NCBI GenBank assembly: GCA_949290445.1
Contig: CASERW010000003.1
Coordinates: 1 to 64,000, forward strand
Direction: 5' to 3'
DNA: 64,000 nucleotides
Source of the DNA: Aeriscardovia aeriphila
GTDB taxonomy: Bacteria > Actinomycetota > Actinomycetes > Actinomycetales > Bifidobacteriaceae
Positions 15,136-24,611 of this stretch are shown here, piece after piece. Each line of letters starts with the position of its first letter. The stretch's first letter is position 1. The notes beneath the pieces are model-generated. The model made no database searches and was not told where the DNA came from. It saw only the letters and a list, made by a program, of their open reading frames with translations. The position numbers were made by a program, and so were the translations under genes.

Positions 15136-17531
15136 CTCTTGGTCAGGTACTTTTCGTTCGCCCGCAAGAAGTCCAACACTGCGCCCATGAGCTGCGGGTA
15201 GGCTGCCAGGTTCGAATCTGCTTGGAGAAGGTCACGCGCCTGCTCACGAGCAGATTCGATCATCGCCGCATCCTTCACCACGCGCAACAGCTTGAAGGAA
15301 CTCTTACCACCGCTCTGCGCATCACCCAGAACATCACCGACACCGCGCAATTCAATGTCCGCTTGGGCGATCTGAGCGCCATCATGCGAACTTTGAATCA
15401 CCTTCAACCGCTGCTCGGCCAAACTGCCTGGTTCAGCGGTGGAGATGAGGAAGCACCAGCCTTGTGTGCCACCGCGGCCTACGCGGCCACGCAGCTGGTG
15501 TAACTGGGTGAGGCCAAAGTGGTTGGCATCGAAAATGACGATGCAGCTCGCCTGCTTCACATCCACACCCACTTCGATCACGGTTGTGGCTACCAGCACC
15601 GGTGTAGCACCGCTTTCAAAATCAGCCATCACCTGGTTCTTGGTTTCTTCGTCGTCGCGACCAGTCAACGTGGCGAGTGTGATACCAGCAAATTGCGGCA
15701 GCGCAGAAAGCCTCTCTTGGATTTCCGTCACCGAATGTAGAGGGTGCTGCGCATCCATACCCGCATCTTCCTCGTCTTCCGTGAAGTATTCCACTCCGGA
15801 CGCCAGTTCGCGGTGTGCGGCATTATTCGTGCTATCGATGGCCGGGCAGATAATATACGCGCGTTCACCCTGCTCGATTCTGGAGCGCACATGCTGGAAC
15901 ACTTGTGCCATCAGTGGCCCGTTTGCTTCCGGGATGATATGCGTGCGAATAGGTTTACGTCCTGATGGCAGGCCTTTGAGCTCACTCAATTCGAGATCAC
16001 CAAACCACGTCATTGCAGCGGTTCTCGGGATTGGTGTGGCTGTCATCACCAGCAGGTGTGGGGTGCGCTCTGCCTTAGAAAGCAGCGTATCGCGCTGTTC
16101 TACGCCGAAGCGGTGCTGCTCGTCGATGATGGCTAAAGCCATGCGAGGGGCTTGGAAGTGCGTTGAAAAAGCCGCATGGGTGGCAATCACGAGGCAGGGT
16201 TCGCCGCTGGCGACGAGCGCGAGATTTTCTCGCTTTTCCTTCTGTTTCAGCGCTCCCGTCAGCAGCACGACTGGTGGCAAGTCCGCCCCCTCGAGCTGGG
16301 CGATTCGCTGGCGAATATTCTCATAATGCTGCTCGGCAAGCACTTGAGTGGGCGCAACGAGCACTGCCTGGTATCCTGCATCAACCGCTTGGAGCATCGA
16401 CAGCAGCGCGACCAAGGTTTTGCCAGAACCCACTTCGCCCTGCAGGAGGCGCTGCATGGGGTGAGTGAGAGCCATGTCAGTGCTAATCTCGCGAAGTACC
16501 TGCTCTTGGCCTGGGGTGAGCGCGAAGGGCAAGCTCGCGCGCAAACGTGCCACCAGGCTGGGTTTTCCTTGCGCGGTGAGGCCGGTGGCAAGGGAAGGCT
16601 CGGGGCAAGGGAAGGCTTCTTTTTCCTCGGTTTGGCGGCGTTGGTGTAAAAGGCTGGTTTGCGAGACGAAAGCCTCTTCGAAACGCATGGTGCGCAGGCC
16701 TTCATAAAATTCTTGCGTCGTTTGCGGGTTGTGAATGGCGACGAGGGCTTGGAAGCGGCTCATCAGCTGGTTTTTCTCGCGAATTTCTTGTGGCAGGACG
16801 CTGGGTACGCTCTGGCTCTCGAATTTCTCCAGATTATCAGTGCTTACCATCGCCTGCTCGCTCGCCGCATTCAGCTCGCTCGCAGTACTCGCCAATTGCG
16901 CTGGACGCGCAGGCGCGAGCTCACCCTCGCTCACGCTCGTGGACGCAGGAGTGGTTTCCCCCATCAGCCCATCTTGGAGGGCGAGTGCGGTGAGAAGCCC
17001 CACAATCTGCTCGTGGATACGGTCGGTCGAATAGCGAGCGGAAGCGTGATACACCGGGCGTGGACGCGTTGCTCTGTCAATAGCAGCCTGAGCGGTGGGA
17101 GCATCGTGGCCAATCACCTGAATATCGGGATGGGTGAACTGCAGAACATTGTTGTATACGCTCGCGGAACCGTTGAACACGATCTCCGTGTTCGCACTCA
17201 AGCGCGAGAGCATCCAGGAAGAATAACCCTGGTTGCGAGAGAAGAACACGAGTTCTGCAGTGGCTGTGTCATCTTTGACCACAGCGATGACGCGGGTTCC
17301 TCGCCGTGCTGCAAAGGGAACGGCGCGGCTGGAGAGCACGCGCGCATGCACAGCAACTGCCTGGCCGCTGGCCGCATCACGCAAAGAGGCGAGAGGCAGA
17401 GGGTCGGTGACGCGGAAGGGGTAGTAGGTGAGCGCGTCAGCAACGGTTCGCAAGCCAAAATGCTTGAGCATCGTCGCTTTACGCTTGTTACCCAGAGCAG
17501 TTTCCAAGGGCATTTCCCACGAAAGGCGCAT
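15132..17531 (-). CDS. recG: ATP-dependent DNA helicase RecG
   Basis: Branch-migration helicase that remodels stalled forks and Holliday junctions. 799 aa. The wedge/OB domain precedes helicase motifs: Walker A LLQGEVGSGKT, motif II DEQHRFG, TATPIPRT (motif III) and QLRGRVGRGGTQGWC (motif VI). Longer than usual because of an Ala/Ser/Glu-rich insert at about residues 190-255 (including STASELNAASEQAMVS), in which a GATTATCAG motif lies (16832). The start at 17531 directly follows GGGAGGGGAGA; an ATG at 17546 has no site. Confidence 0.96.
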   Translation of the reverse strand: MRLSWEMPLETALGNKRKATMLKHFGLRTVADALTYYPFRVTDPLPLASLRDAASGQAVAVHARVLSSRAVPFAARRGTRVIAVVKDDTATAELVFFSRNQGYSSWMLSRLSANTEIVFNGSASVYNNVLQFTHPDIQVIGHDAPTAQAAIDRATRPRPVYHASARYSTDRIHEQIVGLLTALALQDGLMGETTPASTSVSEGELAPARPAQLASTASELNAASEQAMVSTDNLEKFESQSVPSVLPQEIREKNQLMSRFQALVAIHNPQTTQEFYEGLRTMRFEEAFVSQTSLLHQRRQTEEKEAFPCPEPSLATGLTAQGKPSLVARLRASLPFALTPGQEQVLREISTDMALTHPMQRLLQGEVGSGKTLVALLSMLQAVDAGYQAVLVAPTQVLAEQHYENIRQRIAQLEGADLPPVVLLTGALKQKEKRENLALVASGEPCLVIATHAAFSTHFQAPRMALAIIDEQHRFGVEQRDTLLSKAERTPHLLVMTATPIPRTAAMTWFGDLELSELKGLPSGRKPIRTHIIPEANGPLMAQVFQHVRSRIEQGERAYIICPAIDSTNNAAHRELASGVEYFTEDEEDAGMDAQHPLHSVTEIQERLSALPQFAGITLATLTGRDDEETKNQVMADFESGATPVLVATTVIEVGVDVKQASCIVIFDANHFGLTQLHQLRGRVGRGGTQGWCFLISTAEPGSLAEQRLKVIQSSHDGAQIAQADIELRGVGDVLGDAQSGGKSSFKLLRVVKDAAMIESAREQARDLLQADSNLAAYPQLMGAVLDFLRANEKYLTKS

Positions 17532-17695
17532 TCTCCCCTCCCCCATTCACGTGGCCAGCTGACGGTCACTCGCTGGCCCGCCTGTGATTCACACCACATC
17601 GACCGCCTCGACCAACCAGTCGGCCACTTGCAACGACGTCAACCTGTCCATTAGCCCGTCAGCCGCGGCAACTTCACATCAGCCGGCACATATAG

Positions 17696-17722
17696 AAAAA
17701 CCCGAGGGCTTCCCCTCGGGTT
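17696..17722 (-). terminator. Terminator of rpmB
   Basis: CCCGAGGG and CCCTCGGG pair around CTTC; on the minus strand the stem is followed by TTTTTC. Confidence 0.85.
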
Positions 17723-17740
17723 AAACGTTCACTGAGAACT

Positions 17741-17938
17741 TCAGCGAGCAGCGCGCTGAACCTTACCAGCCTTCAGGCATTTGGTGCACACGCGCAGCTT
17801 CAGGGAAGCACCCTCGCCAGCGTCCACGCGCACAACCTGCAGGTTTGGCATGAAGCGACGCTTGGTGCGACGATGCGAATGAGAAACGTTGTAACCGGTC
17901 TGCGGGCCCTTACCGCAGACAGCGCAAAGAGCAGACAT
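17741..17938 (-). CDS. rpmB: Ribosomal protein bL28
   Basis: Large-subunit protein of 65 aa, starting [20 protein letters not shown]. It keeps the zinc ribbon as two CxxC pairs (CAVC and CTKC), followed by LKAGKVQRA. The start at 17938 gives the family N-terminus and has GGTAGGGGC upstream; the frame extends further without support. Single-gene transcript with its own terminator. Confidence 0.96.
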   Translation of the reverse strand: MSALCAVCGKGPQTGYNVSHSHRRTKRRFMPNLQVVRVDAGEGASLKLRVCTKCLKAGKVQRAAR

Positions 17939-18091
17939 ATTGCCCCTACCTTCCACAAGCCGAGCGGGCGTTAGCCAAACACTCGGAAAACTCAAGCCAG
18001 AATGCCCTCAAGGTACAATGACCCCTCACAGGCACAACGGAACAAGACTAGCGCACACGCCGGACTCATTCAACTGTTCATGAACTTGCGC

Positions 18092-19216
18092 TCACAGCGA
18101 GGAGTTGATCAGCTGAGTAATCGCATCCGTGTAGCTCAAACCCATATGTTCCCACGCCATCGGCCACATGGAAATAGCAGTGAAACCAGGCATCGTGTTC
18201 ACCTCGTTCACCATCACCGTGCCGTCTGGCTCGACGAAGCAATCCACACGCATCAAACCGCGGCCGTTCAAAGCCGTGAATGCGCGAGAAGCAACATCAC
18301 GCACCTTTTGCAAAGTCTCCTGAGGAAGGTCGGCAGGAACTTGAGCGTGAGAAGTGGAAGAAGACTGATACTTCTGCTCGAAATCGTAGAAAGTATCGGA
18401 CTGGTTCACCACCTCGCCTGGCCATGCCGTTTGAGGCTCAACCGTCTGGTCCAGCGACAGCACAGCGCACTCAATTTCGCGAGCGGTGATGCACTTCTCA
18501 ATGATAATCTCATGGTCGTAGCCTGCTGCCAGCCACAAGGCAGGAAGGAGCTCCTCAAGATTATCAACGCGAGAAACTCCAATAGACGAGCCACCATCAC
18601 CCGGCTTCACAAAGAGCGGGAAAGCCAAGCCTTCCTTCTCCACGCGCGCGAGGATCTGCTCCTTATTCGCTTCAAAGTGGCTTGCAGCGTCGAGCGTACG
18701 AGCGTCCAAGGCAAAGCCAGGAGCTACCGGGATGCCAGCAGCCTTCAAAATCACCTTGGTGAAGCGCTTATCAATGCCAGCAGCGGAAGCAAAAATGCCG
18801 CAACCCACATAGGGGACGCCCAAAGTTTCCAGCATGCCTTGAATAGCGCCATCTTCGCCACCCAAACCGTGCAAAACCGGGAAAACGGCGTCAACATGGC
18901 CCAAAGGCTGCAAGTTCTGCTCAGAAACCGGCTTACCCACCGTCCCTGGTTCACCAACGAAGAAACCATCACCATGAGCAGTGAAATCGATCACCACCGG
19001 GCGAGAGTTCTCATCGGCGGTGAGCTCGGGCAGAGAGTCGAGAGAGTAAGAAGTAGGGTCCGTGTTGGAAATAATCCACTCGCCCTGCTTGGTAATGCCA
19101 ATGGCCACCGGCTCAAAGAGGGTACGATCGATAGCCTTGAGGGCAGAGCCCGCAGAAACGCAGGAAATAGAGTGCTCCGACGAGCGGCCACCATAGAGTA
19201 CGACAACGCGCTTCAT
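18092..19216 (-). CDS. ddl: D-alanine--D-alanine ligase
   Basis: Cytoplasmic ATP-grasp enzyme that joins two D-Ala for peptidoglycan. 374 aa. Landmarks: VVVLYGGRSSEHSISCVSA at the start, VFPVLHGLGGEDGAIQG, PLFVKPGDGGSSIGVSRV (ATP-grasp loop) and VNEVNTMPGFTAISMWP at the end. The start at 19216 follows GAGGTGAGC. It lies 7 bases downstream of gpsA, same strand. Two oppositely oriented GATTATCA motifs 57 bases apart (18502 reverse, 18559 forward) lie inside it. Confidence 0.96.
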   Translation of the reverse strand: MKRVVVLYGGRSSEHSISCVSAGSALKAIDRTLFEPVAIGITKQGEWIISNTDPTSYSLDSLPELTADENSRPVVIDFTAHGDGFFVGEPGTVGKPVSEQNLQPLGHVDAVFPVLHGLGGEDGAIQGMLETLGVPYVGCGIFASAAGIDKRFTKVILKAAGIPVAPGFALDARTLDAASHFEANKEQILARVEKEGLAFPLFVKPGDGGSSIGVSRVDNLEELLPALWLAAGYDHEIIIEKCITAREIECAVLSLDQTVEPQTAWPGEVVNQSDTFYDFEQKYQSSSTSHAQVPADLPQETLQKVRDVASRAFTALNGRGLMRVDCFVEPDGTVMVNEVNTMPGFTAISMWPMAWEHMGLSYTDAITQLINSSL

Positions 19217-19223
19217 GCTCACC

Positions 19224-20216
19224 TCACTCGCCTTGTGCGTTCATGAGAGCGGCGAACATCTGCTGGAAGGAGTAGCCGTCCTTCAACACATGGTTCATGG
19301 CCTCAGCCAAAGGCATGCGCACACCCAAACGGCCAGCAAGCTCGAGCACGGCGGCGGTGGTAGCAACACCTTCAGCAACGCCATCAGAAGCAGCAGTGGC
19401 CTCTTCAATGCTCATACCCTTGCCCAGGTTGAAGCCGAAAGTGTAGTTTCGCGACAGTGGCGACGAGCAGGTAGCCACGAGGTCGCCGAAGCCTGCCAAG
19501 CCTTGGAAAGTCTCAGCCTGAGCGCCAGCAGCTTCGCCCAAACGGGTAAGCTCGTGCAAGCCCATCATCATAATCACGCCAGCGGTGTTCTCGCCATTGC
19601 CAGCACCATGGCTCATTCCCACGGCCAAAGCGGTGACGTTCTTGAGCGAGCCGGCCATCTCCACGCCGACCACGTCGTTGGAGGTTACTGGGTAGAAATA
19701 GTCAGTGCGGCAGGCATTAGCCACAGCCTGAGCCGCTTCCTCATTCTCGGAAGCCACAACAGCGCCGGTTGGCTGACGTAGAGCTACCTGCTTGGAAAGG
19801 TTCGGGCCAGAAACAGCGACGAAACGCGATGCAGGAAGGTCAAGAGCTTCACGAACAACTTCGTCCATGCGCTTGCCCGTGTTCTTCTCCACGCCCTTCA
19901 TCAGAGAGACGACGATGGCGGAAGCAGGAATGAGGTCCTTGAATTCCTTGAGAGCCACACGAGCGAACTGCGCTGCGATGGCGACAACGATGATCTCGGC
20001 GTTCTTCACAGCTTCAGCGCGGTCGCCGGTTGCCGTCATATTGGCTGGCAAAGTGCCAGCTGCGGGAAGACGATAGGAATTTTGATGGTTTTCACGGATG
20101 TCAGCGACGATCTCAGGCTCGATAGCCCACATCGTCACGTCATTACCAGCGTCAGCCACCACACGGCCGAAGCCAGTTCCCCATGCACCTGCACCTAGAA
20201 CAGTAACGTTAGTCAT
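19224..20216 (-). CDS. gpsA: Glycerol-3-phosphate dehydrogenase [NAD(P)+]
   Basis: Makes sn-glycerol 3-phosphate from dihydroxyacetone phosphate for phospholipid and lipoteichoic-type polymers. 330 aa. Rossmann motif VTVLGAGAWGTGFG at the N-terminus, SLMKGVE, SGPNLSKQVA and the catalytic-region GVEMAGSLKNVTALAVG (Lys). The start at 20216 fits the family length; ATG 20225 is an alternative. Ordered plsC-gpsA-ddl, which suggests joint transcription of envelope precursor genes. Confidence 0.95.
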   Translation of the reverse strand: MTNVTVLGAGAWGTGFGRVVADAGNDVTMWAIEPEIVADIRENHQNSYRLPAAGTLPANMTATGDRAEAVKNAEIIVVAIAAQFARVALKEFKDLIPASAIVVSLMKGVEKNTGKRMDEVVREALDLPASRFVAVSGPNLSKQVALRQPTGAVVASENEEAAQAVANACRTDYFYPVTSNDVVGVEMAGSLKNVTALAVGMSHGAGNGENTAGVIMMMGLHELTRLGEAAGAQAETFQGLAGFGDLVATCSSPLSRNYTFGFNLGKGMSIEEATAASDGVAEGVATTAAVLELAGRLGVRMPLAEAMNHVLKDGYSFQQMFAALMNAQGE

Positions 20217-20324
20217 GCCTCCCATGGTAATGGGCAGGGCTAACGAATAGGCGCGTGCTCGCGCAGGCCGGCTGCAGCCGCGCGAAAGCTGCAGCAGGCC
20301 GGCGCAAGTCAAACAAGTGGCAGT

Positions 20325-21329
20325 TCAGTCCTCTCCGGCGACGTCACCTTCGCCGAGGTCTTTACTGCGTGGCACGAGCGGCTCGTCAAACTGGTTGGTT
20401 TCATCGAGGCGCTCGGTGTCCATCTCATATTCCGCGCTCAAAGCTGGGCGAGGAACACGGCTCATCGTGCGGTAATCCCACATGCCTTCCTGAGGTGGGT
20501 TCTCCCCACGAATTTCAGCCATGATGAGCTCCATCGCACGCCTGATTCGCTCGGTGAGCTCAGCAACAGCCTCCTTGCTCGGCTCACCCTTCCACGACGC
20601 TGCATCGACGAGCAAGTCAGAGTAGTCCAAAGCCTTACCAATGCCGAGCATGATGTTCTTGCGCGGCCACGGCCAGAAGTTGTTGATGGATGCGCCACCC
20701 CACGTCACCGCAGGGAAAATCGGCACAGGGTAACCCAAACGCTGGGATGCTTCCAAAGCGATGTAAGCAATTCCGGGCTTGAGGGACATCGGCCACTTCT
20801 TCGGGTCGCGGCTCACCGTACCCTCAGGGAAAATGGTGAGAGGCCTTCCCGAAGTGAGAATCTTGATAGATTGCTCTTCAATTTCCTTGGCCTTACCGCC
20901 CCTGCGCTCCACAGGCTGCATGCCCACGCATCGCAGAGCTGAGCCGACCCACGGCCATTTGGCCAGCTCAGCTTTCGCCATAAAGCGCGGGCGACGGCCC
21001 AAGTGGAACAACGTCATCATCGGCACAAACACGTCCATCTGCGTGACGTGCGTGGCAGCGGTAATAAACACGCCATTTTGTGGAATATGCTCTACACCGA
21101 AGGCGTAGCAGTGAGAACGCATGCGCGTCACAGCAGCAACTCCCGCGAGCAACCTTTCGGTTCGCTTGGGGTTTTGGGCCTCGATTTCCTTGGTGTTTGG
21201 CTGGTGCAGACGCCCGTACAAATAGTGCGTCGGGTCCACCAGAGCATGGCGACGCGACAGACGGCGCACTTGCTCGTCACTCAACGCTGGAACAGACCTA
21301 CCCGGTGAAGGCTTGCCTGGAGATACCAC
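20325..21329 (-). CDS. 1-acyl-sn-glycerol-3-phosphate acyltransferase (PlsC family)
   Basis: Membrane-associated acyltransferase of phospholipid synthesis, 334 aa. The HX4D motif is THVTQMD and the substrate-binding motif is FPEGTVS. A Gly/Pro loop (GMQPVERRGGKAKE) lies between. The C-terminal 60 residues are acidic and unlike the enzyme core. It starts with GTG at 21329 after GAAAGG. It precedes gpsA, which supplies the acyl acceptor precursor, in the same direction. Confidence 0.92.
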   Translation of the reverse strand: MVSPGKPSPGRSVPALSDEQVRRLSRRHALVDPTHYLYGRLHQPNTKEIEAQNPKRTERLLAGVAAVTRMRSHCYAFGVEHIPQNGVFITAATHVTQMDVFVPMMTLFHLGRRPRFMAKAELAKWPWVGSALRCVGMQPVERRGGKAKEIEEQSIKILTSGRPLTIFPEGTVSRDPKKWPMSLKPGIAYIALEASQRLGYPVPIFPAVTWGGASINNFWPWPRKNIMLGIGKALDYSDLLVDAASWKGEPSKEAVAELTERIRRAMELIMAEIRGENPPQEGMWDYRTMSRVPRPALSAEYEMDTERLDETNQFDEPLVPRSKDLGEGDVAGED

Positions 21330-21398
21330 TGTTGGCCTTTCTCACTCATTCCTGTAACACACTGAGATTATCAGCGTGGCACTATCAGCAACGCCCGC

Positions 21399-22748
21399 TC
21401 ACTCGATCGTGGCGCCCAATGCGCGCAGCTTACCGCGGAAGTTCTCATAACCGCGGTCGATCAGCGAAATTCCGTGAACGGTGCTCATGCCATCAGCGGC
21501 GAGAGCGGCGATCAGATGGCTGAAACCACCACGGATATCAGGAACATCAATGTCAGCACCGTGCAACGGAGTAGGACCCATGATGACGGCCGAATGCACG
21601 AAGTTACTCTGACGGAAGCGGCACGGCAGAGAACCCAAGCACTCTTTGTACAGCTGGATTTTTGCGCCCATGCGAATCAGTGAATCAGTGAAGCCGAAAC
21701 GGTTCTCGTACACGGTTTCGTGAACAATCGACAGGCCGTTGGCTTGCGTCAAAGCGCAGACTAATGGCTGCTGCCAATCTGTCATAAAACCAGGGTGAAC
21801 GTCGGTTTCGATGGCCACCGGGTTGAGCTCACCACCCGGGTACCAGAAGCGGATACCGTCGTCGCGAACCTCAAACTTGCCACCAATCTTGCGGAAAACG
21901 TTGAGGTAGGTGATCATCGTCTCCTGCTCAGCACCCTTGACGAAAATGTCGCCGCGAGTAGCCAAAGCTGCCGAAGCCCAGGAAGCGGTTTCGATGCGGT
22001 CGGTGAGAGCGCGATGCGAGTAAGGCTCCAAGTGGTCCACGCCCTCAATACGGATAGTGCGATCCACGTCGACGGAAATGATGGCGCCCATCTTCTGCAG
22101 CACAGCAACCAAAGCCATGATTTCTGGCTCCACAGCAGCATTTGTCAACTCCGTCTTGCCCTGAGCGAGGACGGCAGCGAGCAAAGTCTGCTCGGTAGCG
22201 CCCACCGACGGGTACGGCAGGTGGATCTGTGCGCCGTGCAGGCCGTGAGGAGCGGTGATATGCGTGCCGCCCTTGTACGTGTTATCTACCACTGCGCCGA
22301 GCTTTTGCAAGGTTGCCAGGTGGAAGTCGATCGGGCGGTTGCCGATCATGTCACCACCAAGGCTCGGCAGGAATGCTTCGCCCAAACGGTGCAGCAGTGG
22401 GCCGGAGAAGAGGATCGGGATGCGAGAAGAACCGGAGAGGGTGTGCACGTCGGCGACATCAGCGCGGGAAACGTCGGAGGCATCGATCGTTACGACGCCT
22501 TCTTCAGGCTGATAATCTACCGTAATGCCGTGCAGGCGCAGGAGATCGGAGACGACGCGAACATCGCGGATTGCGGGGACATTGCGCAAAACGGATGTGC
22601 CTGGTGCCAGCAGAGCAGCCACCATTGCCTTGCTCACGAAATTCTTGGCGCCGCGAACCTCAATGGTGCCTTTCAGCGGTTTGCCGCCCCACACCTTGAG
22701 AATATCAGTATCGTTTTCATCGAACTGCATAGCCGTATTTTCGGCCAT
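21399..22748 (-). CDS. murA: UDP-N-acetylglucosamine 1-carboxyvinyltransferase MurA, Cys-to-Asp form
   Basis: First committed step of peptidoglycan synthesis: transfers enolpyruvate from PEP to UDP-GlcNAc. 449 aa. Substrate-site GAKNFVSKAM near the start; the active loop reads SLGGDMIGNRPIDFHL, with Asp133 where most bacteria have the catalytic Cys (Cys115 of E. coli). The same exchange is known in mycobacterial MurA and gives intrinsic insensitivity to fosfomycin. The start at 22748 has AGGAAGGGG six bases upstream. In the leader ATTGGTACTCGG is repeated in tandem (22782-22805). Confidence 0.95.
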   Translation of the reverse strand: MAENTAMQFDENDTDILKVWGGKPLKGTIEVRGAKNFVSKAMVAALLAPGTSVLRNVPAIRDVRVVSDLLRLHGITVDYQPEEGVVTIDASDVSRADVADVHTLSGSSRIPILFSGPLLHRLGEAFLPSLGGDMIGNRPIDFHLATLQKLGAVVDNTYKGGTHITAPHGLHGAQIHLPYPSVGATEQTLLAAVLAQGKTELTNAAVEPEIMALVAVLQKMGAIISVDVDRTIRIEGVDHLEPYSHRALTDRIETASWASAALATRGDIFVKGAEQETMITYLNVFRKIGGKFEVRDDGIRFWYPGGELNPVAIETDVHPGFMTDWQQPLVCALTQANGLSIVHETVYENRFGFTDSLIRMGAKIQLYKECLGSLPCRFRQSNFVHSAVIMGPTPLHGADIDVPDIRGGFSHLIAALAADGMSTVHGISLIDRGYENFRGKLRALGATIE

Positions 22749-22781
22749 AGTGAGCCCCTTCCTCAAGCCGATTCCCCTTGA

Positions 22782-22805
22782 ATTGGTACTCGGATTGGTA
22801 CTCGG
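22782..22805. repeat. Tandem 12-bp direct repeat upstream of murA
   Basis: ATTGGTACTCGG occurs twice without gap, 34-57 bases upstream of the murA start. It may be regulatory or chance duplication. The rest of the 228 bases between murA and the phosphoesterase shows nothing recognisable. Confidence 0.6.
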
Positions 22806-22976
22806 TTAAGGTTGCGTCTAAGCTTTAGTCGTTTCTGGCACGCGCGCAGAAACTATCCCTTCTCACCTTACCGTGAACTTCAGCATCGTGCACATAGGAA
22901 CGACGAATTAGCACACAGCGTGAGAAGAGCAGTGTGCGAACGCGAGCGGAGGCGGCAGCGGCGCACCTCTCAGCTG

Positions 22977-24536
22977 CTATTTCTTACCGCGCAAGCGCGC
23001 ACCGACAGCGGTGAGCGCACCGGCGAGCAAAGCCAGCCCGGCAGCCACGCCAGCAGCCTTCTTCGCCACTTTGCCCGACTTGCGCAAAGCATCCTTCGTC
23101 TGCGCCACATTCACGGGGACATGGCTGTTGACGAAGGTGTACACCGAGCGTGAACCCGGAGTTTCGCCCACAATATCAGCGAAGTAGAGCAGCTGCGTAC
23201 GGGGTGCTTCCGGGTGGCGAATATCGAACTCTACGAGCCGGATCGCGCGCTCAGCAGCAGGCGGACCGTACGAGCCGAACCCCGAGGTTGGTGTCGCGCA
23301 CATTTTCACTGAGCTCTTCGGCAAACGGCCCACGAAAGCATTGCGATGGTCGTGGCCGGTGAAAATCGCTCCCACATGCGTGGCACGCAGAATGTCATAT
23401 TCGCCGCAATCTTCATCCGGGCAGGAAATTCCCTCCCCGAGCTTCGAGCCTTCCTCAACCAGCTCCGGGTTGAGAACATAGCAATTCTGCCCATGTGTGC
23501 GGTAGCCCTGAATGGCACCGTCATGTGTCGGCTCGACGCGCAGCAGCAGATCGTAATACTGCGGTAGCGGGAAGTGTTGGAAGAGCGCAGCCGGGATGGT
23601 AGGAGCAGCCGAGGTGTCCGCACTGATAATCTGGGGCAATTGGCGAAGCCATTCAAGCGCACGCTCACTGGGCGTACCATAGCCACCCTCTCGCGCGTAA
23701 TCGCCAGAATTGAGCACCACCAGGTTGAGCGCCGGGGCATCATCCTTATTTTCCTGAGCTTGCTGAGCCTCCGCCTGGGACGGGATTGCGCCATGGTACA
23801 CCGCGCGTGCCACACGAACTGAGAGGTCCTCGGCCGTATTGTTCGGCAAATCCCACACAGGCAGGGCAAAAGTCCCTGGCTCCACACCGTACGCAACCTG
23901 ACGGCTCATCCCGCTGGCCGGCACATACTGGCCTGAGATTGCCACGCTGCGCTTCTCCCCCGCTTCTGGGTTCAGGCATCCAGGGAATTGCCGGTAGATG
24001 GCGTCCAGCTCAGCAGTCGAGAGACCGCACTGAAAATCATGGTTGCCGTAGGTAATGGCAAAAGGAATGTGACGCTCGATCAGAGGCTTCAAAAACTGTT
24101 CAGCCTGTTCACGCACGAGCTTGCGCGTGTGTTCGAGAGGGTCAACCGGCAAGCGTGAGGCGCCGGCAGCTTCCGGCTGGTTGCCAGCCATCACCTTTTT
24201 CAGCGTGTCTGCCGCACCGCCAGCTACCTGGACTGTTGCCGAATAGGCGCCGTTCCAGCCGCTTGCCCACCTGCGGTTGCGGAAGGTGGGGGCGAAAGCT
24301 TTGTCGTAGCCTTTGATCTGGTTGCCGGTAAAGATGACGAGGTCAGGGCGGGCTTCATCGCACGCCTTTTGCAGCAGGTGGATCATATCCGCGGAAACTT
24401 TGACGCCTTCTTGAATGTCGGCGACCTGCAGCACGCGGAACTTACCAGATCGGTGAAATTGGAGGCGTCCCAGGCGCATCGAAACGCTTGTTGCGTTGGG
24501 AAGGTGGCCTGCGGACGACATTGTTGGCGAATTCAT
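22977..24536 (-). CDS. Calcineurin-like metallophosphoesterase, C-terminally anchored
   Basis: 519-aa protein of the metallophosphoesterase superfamily. Motifs in order: FRVLQVADIQEG (usually DxH), LVIFTGNQIKGYD (usually GD), ITYGNHDFQ and GAIFTGHDHRN. The first two metal-binding motifs are thus altered (His to Gln, Asp to Asn), though some actinobacterial members look similar. A hydrophobic segment near the end (AAGLALLAGALTAVGARL) followed by RGKK suggests a membrane anchor. The start at 24536 has GCAGGTG upstream. Substrate unknown. Confidence 0.85.
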   Translation of the reverse strand: MNSPTMSSAGHLPNATSVSMRLGRLQFHRSGKFRVLQVADIQEGVKVSADMIHLLQKACDEARPDLVIFTGNQIKGYDKAFAPTFRNRRWASGWNGAYSATVQVAGGAADTLKKVMAGNQPEAAGASRLPVDPLEHTRKLVREQAEQFLKPLIERHIPFAITYGNHDFQCGLSTAELDAIYRQFPGCLNPEAGEKRSVAISGQYVPASGMSRQVAYGVEPGTFALPVWDLPNNTAEDLSVRVARAVYHGAIPSQAEAQQAQENKDDAPALNLVVLNSGDYAREGGYGTPSERALEWLRQLPQIISADTSAAPTIPAALFQHFPLPQYYDLLLRVEPTHDGAIQGYRTHGQNCYVLNPELVEEGSKLGEGISCPDEDCGEYDILRATHVGAIFTGHDHRNAFVGRLPKSSVKMCATPTSGFGSYGPPAAERAIRLVEFDIRHPEAPRTQLLYFADIVGETPGSRSVYTFVNSHVPVNVAQTKDALRKSGKVAKKAAGVAAGLALLAGALTAVGARLRGKK

Positions 24537-24611
24537 ACACACCTGCTTTCTGCCTTATCTGTTACGAGCATAAGGCAGAAAGCTGAAGGCGAGCAGAATT
24601 TTTTGAGATTA

